This document shows positions 51,601-63,239 of a DNA stretch of 64,000 nt, in pieces. Made by a program: the position numbers and the translations under genes. How positions within the stretch are numbered: the first letter of the stretch is position 1; the number at the start of each line of letters is the position of its first letter. The stretch comes from Pogona vitticeps (taxonomy: Eukaryota; Chordata; Lepidosauria; Squamata; Agamidae), in NCBI RefSeq assembly GCF_051106095.1, contig NC_135794.1, positions 25,918,747 through 25,982,746 on the forward strand. Reading direction: 5' to 3'. The notes under the pieces were generated by a model that searched no databases, was not told the DNA's origin, and saw only the letters and a program-made list of their open reading frames with translations.

Positions 51601-53799
51601 CTGCTGCGAATCCTGAACCGAGGTCTGTCCTTCCACGTCCTTCAAAGAAGGCAGAGCTTGTGAGCCACGAACAAACCAAGGATCCTAACTGTGGCCTGCA
51701 GCTGGCAAACAAACCGTGGCTGCTTTGGGGGAAGGAGGTTCAGCCCCAAGAAGCCAGGATTCAACGAGTCGCAGTCTACGTGTGTGCAAGCTCTGCTAGC
51801 GTGTAAATGTGAAGCATGCCATTTTTGCCCAGCCCCATTAAAAAAAAACACAACCCTTTAGGGCTGACAGAGTTACAAGGGTGCTGTCTTTCATAGGCTG
51901 CTGTCCTTGTGTCTCGGAAGACACTGCCGGTCCAAGAAGGCTCCCCCTGAAACAAATCCGTTTGGCTCTGAGGTGCTGCCAGACCTTTGCGTTCTTGTGA
52001 GACACACACACACGCGCGTGCACACATGCTCCCATGCTTCTCTTGCGCTTTATGGACTTTCCTGTAAATTAACACACACACCCGCACGCATACCCCCAGA
52101 TTGACGTACTAGCTGCTGGAAAGGGGCTCAGTTAGTTTCCGCCTGCCTGCCCGGAGCCGGGTCACCCAGGGAAACCAGGCGCTTTTCTGATGCCACGGTG
52201 GCGGTGGCGGTTTGTGTGCGTGTACAGCCCAGCCTTGCCTGGGGCTCTGCTGCCTGTCAGCCTGTGTTTCTCTTGGCCCGGCCGCTGGTGGGGGAGCAGC
52301 TTAAGGAGAGAGGTCTCCCCCCCCCGCCCTCCCTCACCGACTGCGGGTTTGAATGCCCGGCCTGCTAGGAATGCTTAATTTTCCCAGTAGCCAACTTCCT
52401 GATTCAGAGCTTGTATAACCCAGGGAGTTGGCAGGCCAGAGCGGAGCTACGGTGGCCACCGAGGAGGAGGCAGGGATGGCGGCGGAGCAAGTCCCAGCCT
52501 GGGCCGGCGGGTGAGGCCGGGCATCTCTCCTCTGGGCGGGCGTGTCAGAAAGTTTGCTGCGGGGTGGAGGGGGGACGGGACGGGAACAAGCAGGCGGAAG
52601 GCTTTCTGATCCCCCGGGGCTCTGCAAACTGGAGGCAATGGGAGGGTGCTGATTTGTCCTGCCCCTGGTGGTTAGAAAAATCAGCATGGGCTGTGTGTGT
52701 GTGTGTGCGTGTAGGGGGGGGGGAACCCAGCCTTTGCCCGGACAGGCAGACCTTTCCTTTTATCCGCTCTGGAGAAATCCTGGCTTAACCTGTGCCTGGA
52801 CAGATTTTTCCCTTTGTCTGACTGAGATGGAAAATCCACTTAAGGCCTCCCATCTCTTTCTTCCTTCTCATTCCCCCCCCCGTTGGCCCCCACCAGCTGC
52901 CTGCTGGCCATGGCAGGAAGGAGGCAGGGCCGGGCCGAGGGGTGGTGGTGGCGGTGGTGGTTTTGCCAGAGGAGGAGGATCCCCGGGAGGCCGGCTTTGT
53001 GGGCTGTGTCCCGCTGTCGCTCCAAAATCCGTTTGGCCCTTCCCTCCAGAGGGCCTGTGGGAGAAGGTCTCAGGAGGTGGGTTGGGACACGCTCCTGGCG
53101 TGCCTGCCTGCCTTCAGAAAGCCTTGGAGGGACACGTCCTTTGGCCCCTGAGTAGGCAGGCGTTGGTTGGGGGCTGCTGTGGGCCCGTGGGGGCTGCTTC
53201 CAGGGCAGGGGCGTCTCTGAGCTCTGCCCGCTGGGACGCCGGTCGGAAGGGCCGGGTGCGTCCCGAGGACAACGACCAGGGTGTGCGAGTGAAGGCTTCC
53301 TTCGTGCCGCGACGAGCAGGTGCGGGGGGGGGAGGACGGGTGGCTCCTCCAAGCCCCGAGACCGCCTCGCAGGGCTGCCTCGCTGGGAGAGGGGCTGCGG
53401 GTGGCTGAGATGGGCTGGCCGCGGTCGCCTCCTGGTCTCCACAGGAAGGCTCACCCAGGGAGGAGGGGGCCAAGTCTCCTTCCTCTCTGGACCACCAAAT
53501 AATGAAGCAGACAGCAGGGCATGTGTGGAGAGCACAGGAGGTGCACCTGGGACGGGGGGCCAAGGGGGGGGTTCCTTGTTTGGGCGGATCTGTGGGCAGG
53601 GCTGGCACGGGCACCACCGGCAGCGTGTGGGCTGTGGGTGTTGACAGCCGGCACCGAGGCTGGGCTGGGCAGAAGCCTCGCAGGGAGAAGCTCCTTTTTT
53701 GGGGACGGCCGGTCCCAGGACACCGGAGGACGTGGCCCTTGACCCCCGCCCCGCCCCAGTCCAGCACTCTCACTGCGTCACCCGGCCACAACCACCCCC

Positions 53800-53821
53800 G
53801 TGTGTGTGTGTGTGTGTGTGT
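53800..53821. repeat. (GT)n microsatellite
   Basis: Eleven GT units. Confidence 0.95.
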
Positions 53822-56800
53822 GGGGCTTTCGGCTGTGTTGCTGTAGGGAGAGCAAAAGGATTCCCCCCCCCCCCGGCCTTGAGGAGGCAGCATCCCCAAT
53901 CCGGGCAGACGCGTTGCGGAGGCAGACGTTCTCCCCACCGAGCCGGGCAGGCTGCCCTTTGAAGGGTCCAAAGGGACCCGTGAAGGGACATGGCTCCCTC
54001 CTGGAGGGGGGGGCGAGGGCGGGGGGAGCACAGCATGGCCTCACTGTGTTGGCTGGTGGCCCTTAGAGACGTCCGGTTGCCTTTCAGAGTCCAGGCTAGC
54101 GGCCGGAGGCGGCTGGGATGGCTCCCGATCCAGCCAGTGACCTTGTGGGATGACCTTCTGGACTGAGCCCCTGACCCTGGAGTTCGCAGAGGCTGGCCGG
54201 GTGGCCCTAGCCGGGGGATGGCAAACACTTTCGACAGCGTGGCCTGCTGGTAGAGTGTGCTTTCTGCCCCTCTTCCTTTCCCTGATTCCATCATCCGTGC
54301 CCCTGTGTCCTCCCCCCCCGCCCCATCTTTGTTTATAAGCAGGGGTCAGTCTCTTTCTACAAATGACACCATCTATTTAGAGGAACATTTGAAAGAGAGA
54401 AAGGGGGGGGAGGGATCCTCCTGATGGGAGGGGAACTGGCAAGCTGGGCTGGGTGGGCTGGCTCTCCTCCCCCCCATCCCCGCCCCCCCCTTGCACTGTG
54501 CAGGCTCCCCTCTTTCTTTCATGGCCTGGAAATCTCTTCCTTTGTGGTTGCCGAAGCGCCAAGCCTAAGTTTCGAAAATAAATGCCAAGGCCAACCTGGG
54601 AATCTGGAAATTGGTATGGAAAGGCTGGCTTTTCATGCCCTCAGAGGCCACTTCCCCCACTCCGCTCATCATGCCCCCAGGAGGTCTGATCCTGTGCTGT
54701 TCTTCTCTGTCCTTTCCTTGGCACCCTTCCTTCCTCCTCTTCCCTGCCTGGTGCATCTCGGAGCCGAAGGCAGGAGAGGACTAAGAAGCCCCCTTCCTCT
54801 GGTGGGGGCCACATCCTTGGCAAAGGCGTCCCGCCCATGGATGCTTTCCTGTCTCTCCCCAGGATGTGCTGAGCCCCCCACCCCACCCCACCCCAGCCTG
54901 CCCTGCGGGCCAGGCAGGGCCTGCTAGGAGCCAGCCAGCGGGGCCAGAAATAGCCTGGAGGTCTCCAAGAAAATGACTGTGCCCTCCTCTCCTTTCCCAT
55001 GGAAGTCTTTTCAGACCCCCCCCCCCCCCGTGAAGGGCCCTGCCTTGCCTTGCCTGGGCTCTGTTCCCTTGGGCTCTGTTGTTTAACCGGGGGGGGGGGA
55101 AGCAGGAGGGGGTGTTTATAGGGACAGCGGGCAGTGGCCGGGTGCTAAGCTTGTGACTGTTGGAGGGACGCACCCACCTGAAGACTGTTAAAAGGGCAAC
55201 AAGGAAAACCACTTACCTGCAGGGGTGATGACGGAAACTTTCAGAGCTGGGGCCTACAAGTGCCAAGCCTGCCTGGCAGCTATTACTTGAACTAGGAGAG
55301 GGAGGAAGGAAGCCTAAGAGTAGCAAACTGCACGTAGAGCAAGAGAAGACAGTGGGAGAAACGTGTGTTATTTATCTGCCAGCCCCACCTCCATCCCGTA
55401 TATGCTGATGCGCCCCATGGGCTTCGTGAAGTGTTGGTCTTCTGTTCCAACAAGGGTGTGCTGTGGCTTGGCTAGCATGAGATTGAGGCACATATATCCT
55501 CCCCCCCCCACCGCATCGTCGTATCGAGGATTATATAGTCCCCCCCCCCAAGCCTTTCTTCTCCTGTGTCCTTCTGTGTTGCTTTTCTTTGGGTTTAAGT
55601 TTGATTCTTCCTGAGAGATCTACTGGGCCAGTTTAAAGTCATGGGCCAAAAGTGAATTTGTGATCCTGAGGGACATCCGCTGCCTTCTGAAAACAAAGCT
55701 CCGTTTTATTCTGGAAAATGAATTTAATAACCTGTGGGGGAAGAGGAGGGGCCTCTTCTCTCTCCCCCCCCCCCAATCTCTTTCTGCCCTGACCTAGATT
55801 GAAATATGAGCAAAGCAGAGGAGGAACAGAGGGAAAATAGAAGTATTGGGATGATGGGGCAACGGGGGGGGGGGGGAGAGGAGGAGGAATAGGGCCCCCC
55901 TCTCCTCCATCATCTGCTCTGGTATTTATTTGTTTGATCATCCATCGGCAGGTGAGAGCAGAGCTCTGGGGCGGAGGTTGGATTCCCCAGTGGGGGTGGG
56001 TCTCCGGGGGGGGGGAGGAAGAGAGAAGAGCCTGCCTGCCCACCTGGAGCAAGCGCCTGAGAGGGTCCCAGGAGGGGCAGCCCCTTCTGAGCACTCCCCC
56101 CCCCGAGAAACCTTGCCCCACTCCGAACCAATGGACAGCTGTTTTTTACAAATCAGGACAGGAATAGGAAAGAGGTGGGGGGGGTGCTTTCCTTAATTGG
56201 GCTGCCCGGCCTTTGGAACCTCCTGCCTCAGGAGGCGGCGCTTTTCTCTCTTCCCTCCACAGGTGAAAGAAGGTTTTTTGTGCTTCTAGTGGTTGTTGTG
56301 GGTTTTCCGGGCTCTTTGGCTCTTTGTTCTGAAGGTGGTTCTTCCTCAGGTGTCGCCCGTTGCCCGTCTCCCGTCTCTCTCTCTCCCCGTGGTGGCCGTG
56401 GGCACCTTCAGAGGACAGCAACCTGTGCTTTTTGTTTGTTCAGCCCGGCTTTGGCTCGACCCCAGACCTGACTGACGGTTATCTCAGCCCTTCCTTTTCC
56501 TAGTGTTTTATCTTGCCTTTTTTATCTCTACTTTGGTTTAATTGTTACACAATTAAGGCCTGAAAGCTGCCCGGTTGTTTGCCTTGGGCGATGCTAATCA
56601 GATAAGCCTCCACACTGCAAAGTAAGAGAGAAAGAGTAGAGATCGATTGGGGGGGGGGAGAAACCACGGGGGGGGGCTGGGAAAGTTTTTTTCTTGGGGG
56701 GGGGAAAGGGGAGTGGTGCTCACTCAGGGAGCCCAGGGACCAGCGGTCTTGGCTTGATGTAAAGGGGTGTGTGGGGGTGGGTGGGGGGGGGGAGAGATGG

Positions 56801-58139
56801 AGAAGGGGGGGGGTGTTGGATGCAAGGGGGACCTGCTGGAGGCAGAGGGCAAGGCACCCTGCAGCCAGCCAGCTTGGGGGGAAAACGAAAGGGAAAGGGA
56901 AGGGCTCTCCCAGCCTTTTCTCCTCGCCCGTGCCAGCCGTGGAGAAGGGGAGGAAATCCCAGCTGCTCTCGGCCCAAAAGCCCCCCTCGGCCCCCCAAGA
57001 AGGGGGCGGAAAGCTGGAGGGGGAGGAGAGCAGGGCCTGCAGTGCTCCTGCGCCCAGCTGAGAGCGGTGCCTGCCTGCGTCCAAAGAGGCGGTGGGGTTG
57101 GGGGCGCTCAGGCCAGCCCTCTGCGTGCCTTGGACGACGGCCCCACTGGCCAGGGCCCGGGTTCAAGATTTCCTGCCAAGGCCCTTTCCTGCTTGCTGGC
57201 AAGGGCGAGGTGCTTGAACGCTTTCCCCTCCAGGGAAAGTCATGCAAGACGTTTAAAAAAGCCACACACCTCTGCTGAGCCACAAACCTCCCTGGGTGGC
57301 CCCGGAGCAGCCCTTCCCTCTCAGCCTGGCCTACCTCGCAGGAGCGTTGTTGTGCGAGGAAAAAGGCAGGGAGGCAGAGGGACAGGCCGGTTGCCTTGGG
57401 CTCGCCGGAAGAACAGCAGAGGGCAGACAGATGTGCCTGCGGCCTCCGTCCCTCTGTGGCCGAAGGGTGGCAAGCAGTCCTCGGGGGGGGGGGAACAGTC
57501 AGTGCCGGACCTGTGTCGGATGGGGGGGCGGTTTGCCCTTTGTGGAGCTGAGGTGCTCCCTCGTTCCTGTCTCTGCCTGTCCTGAAGCAAGAAACACCCC
57601 CCCCCCCCGTTTCTGGGCACGCATGGAGGCCTCAACTCTCTGTCTCTTCCCCCCCCCCAGCCGGACTCAAGCCCCTCCAGGACTTCTGTCCGTCTTTCCA
57701 AGGAAAGAGCTCCCGCCTCTGGCTCCCCGCTCTGTTCAGAGGATCGCCCGTTGGCGTTCCTATTTTTGGTCTCTGGCCGATGGGGTTGTTTTCCTTAAAT
57801 GTCCCAGGGCTTCGGAAAACGCTTCCGTTTTTAAGACAAAGCCAAATGCCAACGACGCCTGAGTCACGATGCGGAGCAGCATCAGCCATGGCCGAGGGCC
57901 CTTCGGGAGGTCCGGTTTCCTGCCAGTCGCCTGCGGGGGGGGGGACGACAGGGGGCTCCTCTACTCCCCAGATGGAGCGGCCAAGAGGCCCCTCCATGCC
58001 TGCCTGCCCACCTGCCCGCCCGGTGGGCTTGGGGTTTCTTTCCTGCCCTTTATTCCTCTTTTTCTCGGGCACGATCTGGCCCCGCTGCCTGGATGTACCC
58101 CCTTTGATGGGCAGACAGATAACACTAGGCCCCCCTCTG

Positions 58140-58290
58140 CACTACATAAATGTTGGGGATGATGGGAGTTGTTGTCTTCCAGGCCACCTGGAGGGCACTG
58201 GTTTGGCAGAGAGCTGGCCCAGAGTAGACCTTTTGTCTAGATGGGCGGGATAGAAATCCAATGAATAAACTGAATTAAAATAAATAAAGG
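58140..58290 (+). repeat. MITE arm plus LINE 3'-end fragment
   Basis: ggggatgatgggagttgttg, then cacctggagggcactggttt, is the hairpin MITE family. It is followed by tttgtctagatgggcgggat and an AATAAA-type repeated tail typical of L2/CR1 3' ends in reptiles. Confidence 0.5.
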
Positions 58291-58695
58291 GCACGGCCTG
58301 CGGGAGGCTCGGCCAGCCGGAACCGTCCGCATGGGCTGTGCATTGTAGACTTACGGGGGGGGGGGGGCAACATTCAAGGTTGGAGGGAGGGGGGGAGAAC
58401 AACCTTTTTAAAATGTAATAACGGGGAGCCGCCGTCAGTCCCTAAATCGCGAGAAAGGCGGCATACAAATAGAAAGAGGAAATAGCCAACTGGGGAGGCG
58501 GCTGGTGGCACAGATGCCGGCGATGGAGGAGCTCTTGGGGTCTCCTTGGGCTTCCTGATTTCGTCCCGTTAGCGGCCCTTGCAGACGCCGCGGCCAGAAT
58601 CCCAGCCTCCTTCCTGGCTCTGGGACCGGCAGGTGGTTCGGCCGCCTCATGCATTCCTTTCTTGGGCTCTTCTCTGCCTCCGTTTTATGGTGTCC

Positions 58696-58696
<1 letters not shown>

Positions 58697-58742
<46 letters not shown>
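58697..58742. repeat. (GT)n microsatellite
   Basis: About 23 GT units. Confidence 0.97.
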
Positions 58743-58749
<7 letters not shown>

Positions 58750-58867
58750 GGGAGTAGACACGCCGTGTGTGTCTTCCACTGGGGGCAACCTGGAAACGTC
58801 GGCCGCCCAGTGAGACTCCTGGATGCCTCCCAGGAAGGACCCCCCCCCGCCTCTGAAACCTGGAGTG

Positions 58868-58965
58868 TCGATGGGTGTTTTGGACTACAAACCCCAGAAT
58901 CCCTTCCCATCGCTCGTGCAGGTTGTGCCCTTTGAGGAGTGTAGTCCAAAGCAGAGTCTGGAAGA
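58868..58965. repeat. Palindromic MITE copy with ZNF143-like core
   Basis: ttttggactacaaaccccag at the left faces gaggagtgtagtccaaa at the right, an inverted repeat of about 15-20 bases around a short loop. Confidence 0.55.
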
Positions 58966-59284
58966 AAGCAGAGGAGAGGGTCATTCTGCAAAGCCAGTGA
59001 TGCCGCCCTGGATTCTCTTCGGCCTGAGGTGGCTGGGCATACTTCTGTGACCTGGAGGGGGGGGGGGAGCGGAGGAGAAGCGGCCTCTTGCGAGCACGCG
59101 CACGCGCACGCAGACACACATCCTTCCTGGACCCCAAAGGAGCACTTCTGCCGCCTGGGGCTACGGTCAGGGGCTGTTAGCTCTCTGGCTTCTTAGACAT
59201 CCTTGTCTTCGTTTTTTAAAAAAACCGGTTGCTGCTTTAAGATCGGCCGTTATATTATGTCTTATTATTAGATTCACCAGGATT

Positions 59285-59430
59285 TGTGGCTCCAGACTGT
59301 GGTTTAAGCGCAAACCTGGGTTCAAGGTCCCCAGTGACTTATGAAACTCATCAGGGGACCAAAGGCAAGCCCTCCCCCCCCCTTTTTTTTTTCTCCCTTG
59401 CCCAGATCTACCCCACGGAGCTGTTGTGAG
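59285..59430 (+). repeat. tRNA-derived SINE fragment
   Basis: aaacctgggttcaaggtccc (B box) with a tail cccacggagctgttgtgagg, then aaataaaaggagagg. This is the forward copy of the SINE type found reversed at 5680 and 12425. A T-rich insertion interrupts the middle. Confidence 0.5.
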
Positions 59431-59695
59431 GAAATAAAAGGAGAGGAGAAACAGCCCCGTCCGTCCGTGATGCTGCTTCGCGTCCCCTGAAGGGAAAGCA
59501 GGAGATGATTTCTGCCCATAAATCAGGGAGCAGCCCTCGCCTGTGTCTTCGGTGGACGTTGCCCTGAGGCCTGCTGGCCACGGGGCGACTCAAGCCGCCT
59601 CCGAAATGAACGAATCCGTAATGTGCTTTTTGCTTCCCCCCAACCCCACCCCCCCCACCCCCCACCCACCCCCCGGCCTTTCTGGCCGCCTGCAG

Positions 59696-59791
59696 CGTGA
59701 AGCCCATGCTGGAGAAGGCCTGCCCCATGCCCGCCCTGGACAAGCTGGAGGCCCTGCCCAAGGAGAAGAGCGCCGAGGCCCCCAACGGCAG
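59696..59791 (+). CDS. GRAMD2A: GRAMD2A exon 2
   Basis: Acceptor cgcctgcag|C; encodes VKPMLEKACPMPALDKLEAL through KSAEAPNG, 96 bases, ending two bases into a Ser codon; donor gtgagc. The N-terminal tail is variable in the family. Frame continuity on both sides supports it. Confidence 0.8.
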
Positions 59792-60249
59792 GTGAGCGGG
59801 TTGGGGAGGGCGGGGAGATGGGGGGGGGCTCGGCTGATCTTGCCTGCTGGAACCCACCCTCTGACTGGGAACCCAGCCCGCGGAAGGGGGTCGAAGCGGC
59901 TCCGCTGGGAAGTAGCCCTCTTCAGCCGAGGTCCTGCCTTCCAGCCTGGCGTGGGTGGGTTTTCCCTCTCCTTTCCTGCCCCCTTTTCCTTGCCTGCTGG
60001 GACTTTTCGGATGGGGAGCCATTGGGGGGGGGGGACGGGGGCTGGCTTCGTCTCCCACCATCTGACCATGACCGAGTTCTTGGGAGCTGTTCCTGGAGCC
60101 TTTCCTGGCCCGGAGAAGGGCAGGGATCTCCCCCATTGAGTGTGTGGGTGCAAGCAAGCAAGCCAGCCCGCATGCGTGTGTGTGTGTGGGGGGGGGGGGC
60201 GGGCGGAAGGCAGCCCCTGGTGCTGATGTCTGGACCCTTTCTCTTGCAG

Positions 60250-60310
60250 CCTGCGCCTGAGTGAAGCCACCAAGAACAAGCCTCTGAAGAAGTGCCCCCA
60301 GGAGGTTACG
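60250..60310 (+). CDS. GRAMD2A: GRAMD2A exon 3
   Basis: Acceptor ctcttgcag; encodes LRLSEATKNKPLKKCPQEVT; 61 bases ending in phase with donor gtgagc. It is a basic linker before the GRAM domain. Confidence 0.85.
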
Positions 60311-60897
60311 GTGAGCGAGGGAGGGAGATGCAGATGGATGCTGGCGGGGGGGGGGGGGGCGGCTGGCTGCGGGTGCACTTCCAATCGTGAAAGCACCATG
60401 CTCTGAGACCACCGGCTGGCGCCGTCGACACTCCAGTCCCCAGGATCCGTCCCCTGGACCACCTCCACCCCCCCCGCCCTGCCAGTGCCGCTGCGCCGCC
60501 TACTCTCAGAGGGGGTCATCTTCACGTGAGAGTCACCTGGAGGGCCCCCCCCCCCCGTCCTGCCTCGTCTCTTTTATGACTGCTTTCCACCCTCAGCCGG
60601 CACTTTCCTTGGAGGGAGGGGACGAGGGAGGGGGAGAAAGGTCATTCGAGAGGCCTGCCTGAGCGTTTTCCCCTGCCCCCCCCCACACCCCCTGGAAGTG
60701 AAAAGGAAGCACTAGTGAAATGGGGGGGGGGGGGACAGCCAAGCGGGTCTTCCATTTAGGCAGGAAAGCACCGTGTGGCCTGTCAACCGGTGAGGTGGAC
60801 TCATGCCCGGGCTGCGCCCTGACCAGTGGCCACTGCCGGTGTCTGTGGGACGCCTCCCTGATGCCCGAATCACCTCTTATTGATCTTCTATTTCCAG
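60311..60897 (+). other. GRAMD2A: GRAMD2A intron 3
   Basis: 587 bases, GC-rich with G and C runs, no further features. Confidence 0.85.
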
Positions 60898-60970
60898 GCT
60901 CCCAATAAATATAATTTGCAATATCACAAGTTGTTCAAGGACATTCCCACAGAGGAGAGCGTGCTGAAAG
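60898..60970 (+). CDS. GRAMD2A: GRAMD2A exon 4 (start of GRAM domain)
   Basis: Encodes APNKYNLQYHKLFKDIPTEE then SVLK, 73 bases. The NKYN-QYHKLFKD motif is diagnostic of GRAMD2A/GRAMD2B. Confidence 0.93.
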
Positions 60971-61405
60971 GTAAGGGGGCAGGCAGCGGCCTTTGGGCAG
61001 GAAATGCCCCTGAAGGGGGCCTGCGGGGGGCTCTCCCTCCACACCCACGCCCCACGATGTCCCTCCTGCAGGGAGACGTAGGGGGCACTCAGATATACCC
61101 AGCAACCCCCGGATCCTACCCCTCCCCACTTGCTGCAGCCCAGGGCGGAGGCTCGGCAGGTTGGAGGACTCTGGACTGAGGCCGATCGAAGCCTTTCCTC
61201 TCCTCTCAGCTCCTGCCTGGTGGCAGCCCCTATGAAGGGCTGGGGGGGGGGGACCGTTGTGGGTGGGAAGGGAGACCGACCCGACCGACCCGCCCGCCCT
61301 CCTTCCTTCCTTCCTTCCTTCCTTCCTTCCTTCCTTCCTTCCTTCCTTCCTTCCTTCTCTCTCTCTCAACGGGGCCTCCTCTGCTTTGGGCTTTTCCTTC
61401 CCCAG
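60971..61405 (+). other. GRAMD2A: GRAMD2A intron 4
   Basis: 435 bases with a (TTCC)n microsatellite (61300-61357) ending 48 bases before the acceptor. Confidence 0.9.
61300..61367. repeat. (TTCC)n(CT)n microsatellite near a splice acceptor
   Basis: About 14 tetranucleotide copies and a short CT run, pyrimidine-only on the sense strand of GRAMD2A. Confidence 0.97.
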
Positions 61406-61509
61406 TCTGCTCCTGCGCCCTTCAGAGGGACATCCTGATCCAAGGCCGCCTGTACATTTCCCCCAACTGGCTCTGTTTCTACGCAAACCTTTTCGGGAAG
61501 GATATCAAG
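61406..61509 (+). CDS. GRAMD2A: GRAMD2A exon 5 (GRAM domain core)
   Basis: Encodes CSCALQRDILIQGRLYISPN then WLCFYANLFGKDIK, 104 bases. It is nearly identical to the vertebrate GRAMD2A/2B family. The GRAM fold binds phosphoinositides; in GRAMD2A this targets the ER-anchored protein to plasma-membrane PI(4,5)P2 at contact sites. Confidence 0.95.
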
Positions 61510-62456
61510 GTACGTCCGTCTTGGGCAGCCTTTCAGCTGCTTGGCTCTTCCCGAACCCCAACAGCTGCGGTGGAAAGGGGGGAAACCTTGGGAGCAAACC
61601 ATTTCAGCCCCCCCCCCCCCGTCTCTCTTGATGGCCGTCAGAAGATGGTCAGAGAGGGCGAGGCTTTCCCTGCAACTCCACGCCACCGGCCTGATCTACA
61701 GTTTTTGAGGTTAAGCAAGCAAACGCAGGGCGGCTGCTGGCGAGCGTTCTCCCATATTTAGAGCAGGCGTCCTCCAAAGAGTGCCAAAGGCCTGAATTAC
61801 AGTATTTATAGAGGCAGAACTACCTCCGTATTGAAATAAACGTCACAGGAGCAGAGGAGGCGCCTTCCCGCTCCCCACATCCCGCCTGCCTGCCTGGCCG
61901 GCCCCCGAGCAGCTTCCTTGGCCCCCGGAGCTCCGTAGGGACCCTTGCAGGACGGTTGCCTCGGAGCCCCTGACGGGATGCACGAGCCCGCCAGCATCTC
62001 CTCCCGGCCACTGCCCCTCTCAACGCTTCTCTGCCAAGTCTCTCGACTCGGGCCCAGAGACACGGCCCTCTAGATGTCTGTGGACTCCAGCTTCCGTCAT
62101 TCCCGTCTGTTGGCTCTGCCAGCTACGGCGGAGAGAGAGAGAGAGGAGACGGGATCAGAAGGGCCAGACGTCCCTCTCCCCGCCCCCCCATCCCTGCACT
62201 GCATGGTCTGTGTGCGGTGTTGCTGGCAGGGCAGGGCCCCCATCCGTGGGGGCTGGGTGTGGGCGATGGTGTTCAGAAGTGCTTCTCTCTGGGCAGTGGT
62301 CCTGAGCGCAACGGCTTCTAAGTAGGCAGGTGTCTTGGACATCAGCGCCTGTAAACATGACTAGGATTTGAGCTCTAGAAAATGCATCACTGCCGCGTAG
62401 AGTCCTCCCCACCCCACCCCACCCCATCCGGACCGCTTTCCCTTTCTCCGTTCCAG
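61510..62456 (+). other. GRAMD2A: GRAMD2A intron 5
   Basis: 0.95 kb with a degraded MITE arm near 62065-62125 and no exon. Confidence 0.85.
62065..62125. repeat. Palindromic MITE arm ('gatgggagttgtagtcc' family)
   Basis: ggccctctagatgtctgtgg, then actccagcttccgtcattcc and ttggctctgccagctacgg, follows the reverse arm of the common hairpin element. Confidence 0.5.
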
Positions 62457-62555
62457 GTGGTCATTCCGGTCGTCTCTGTCCAGCTGATAAAGAAGCACAA
62501 AACTGCCAGGCTGTTGCCCAACGGGCTGGCCATCACCACCAACGCCAGCCGGAAG
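62457..62555 (+). CDS. GRAMD2A: GRAMD2A exon 6 (GRAM domain, continues off window)
   Basis: Encodes VVIPVVSVQLIKKHKTARLL then PNGLAITTNASRK, 99 bases in phase at both ends. The next exon (expected to start near YIFVSLLSRD) is not in the window. Sequence alone does not separate GRAMD2A from GRAMD2B well; position next to PKM decides for GRAMD2A. Together the six exons give 176 codons of a protein that should continue to a C-terminal membrane anchor. Confidence 0.95.
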
Positions 62556-62730
62556 GTCAGCAGCTGCTGCCAGGCTTCCCTTGCCAACGCCTGACCCGGC
62601 CCCTTTGGTTTTGCGCTGGGCCTGGGGTGGTTAAGCCCCCCCCCCGGTTCTCCTTACAAGGCCACGGGAAGGGGAGGCAGGCATGACCCCCCATGGGTGG
62701 AAGAGACCCCATTGTCGTCTCCCTCTTGAG

Positions 62731-62815
62731 AGGTTGGGCTTGGACTGCAACTCCCAGCATGCCTCAGCCTTGGCCTTCCAGACAGGGGCTGATGGGAGTC
62801 GGAGTCCTAATCTCC
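62731..62815. repeat. Palindromic MITE copy with ZNF143-like core
   Basis: ggactgcaactcccagcatg at the left faces gctgatgggagtcggagtcc at the right; the arms are inverted copies. Confidence 0.6.
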
Positions 62816-63067
62816 CCCCCCCTGCCCCCGCCCCCGCTGTTGTGAGAGATTCGAATCCAGGGACACTCCCAAGAGGTATTGGTTTAAACAGTTTGGCCCT
62901 GCCTTGCGTGTTTCAGAAGAATTTCCAGGCCACTTGGCTTTCAGCACCCATAAGGGGAAACCGTTCCCCCAGGCTGCCCGTCTGGGGGAGGAGGGGAGGG
63001 CAGGGACTCCGGCCAAAGCTAGCCTGGAAAGGGCGGAGGGCAGAGGACCAAGGCAGCCCCAGCCCCT

Positions 63068-63099
63068 TCCTCCTCCTCCTCCTCCTCCTCCTCCTCCTC
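63068..63099. repeat. (TCC)n microsatellite
   Basis: About ten trinucleotide copies. Confidence 0.95.
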
Positions 63100-63239
63100 G
63101 GCTTCAGGCCCGTCTTGTGCTGAGGCAGCAGGAGGGCGACGGCCATGCTCTCTTTCACCCACGTGGCCTCTTCTTGAGGTTCGCTTCAAGGTATATTTGT
63201 TCAGGTTGCTTCCCTCTGACTACGTGGCAGCTTCCCCCA

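Larger units (their letters stand above)
46680..59695 (+). other. GRAMD2A: GRAMD2A intron 1
   Basis: This 13-kb intron is GC-rich with dozens of G or C homopolymer runs, several G-quadruplex motifs (47416-47432, 50287-50307) and microsatellites at 48550, 53800 and 58697. It also holds MITE and SINE fragments (58140-58290, 58868-58965, 59285-59430). No internal coding exon or alternative first exon could be supported. Confidence 0.8.

Noticed and set aside
56545-58072. Clusters of medium-length frames in GRAMD2A intron 1
   Set aside because: Low-complexity Gly/Pro/Arg products overlapping in several frames, without conserved motifs or exon-like phase continuity.
59408-60525. 334- and 311-codon minus-strand frames across GRAMD2A exons 2-3
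   Set aside because: Antisense shadows in GC-rich DNA. The opposite strand carries spliced exons with family similarity.
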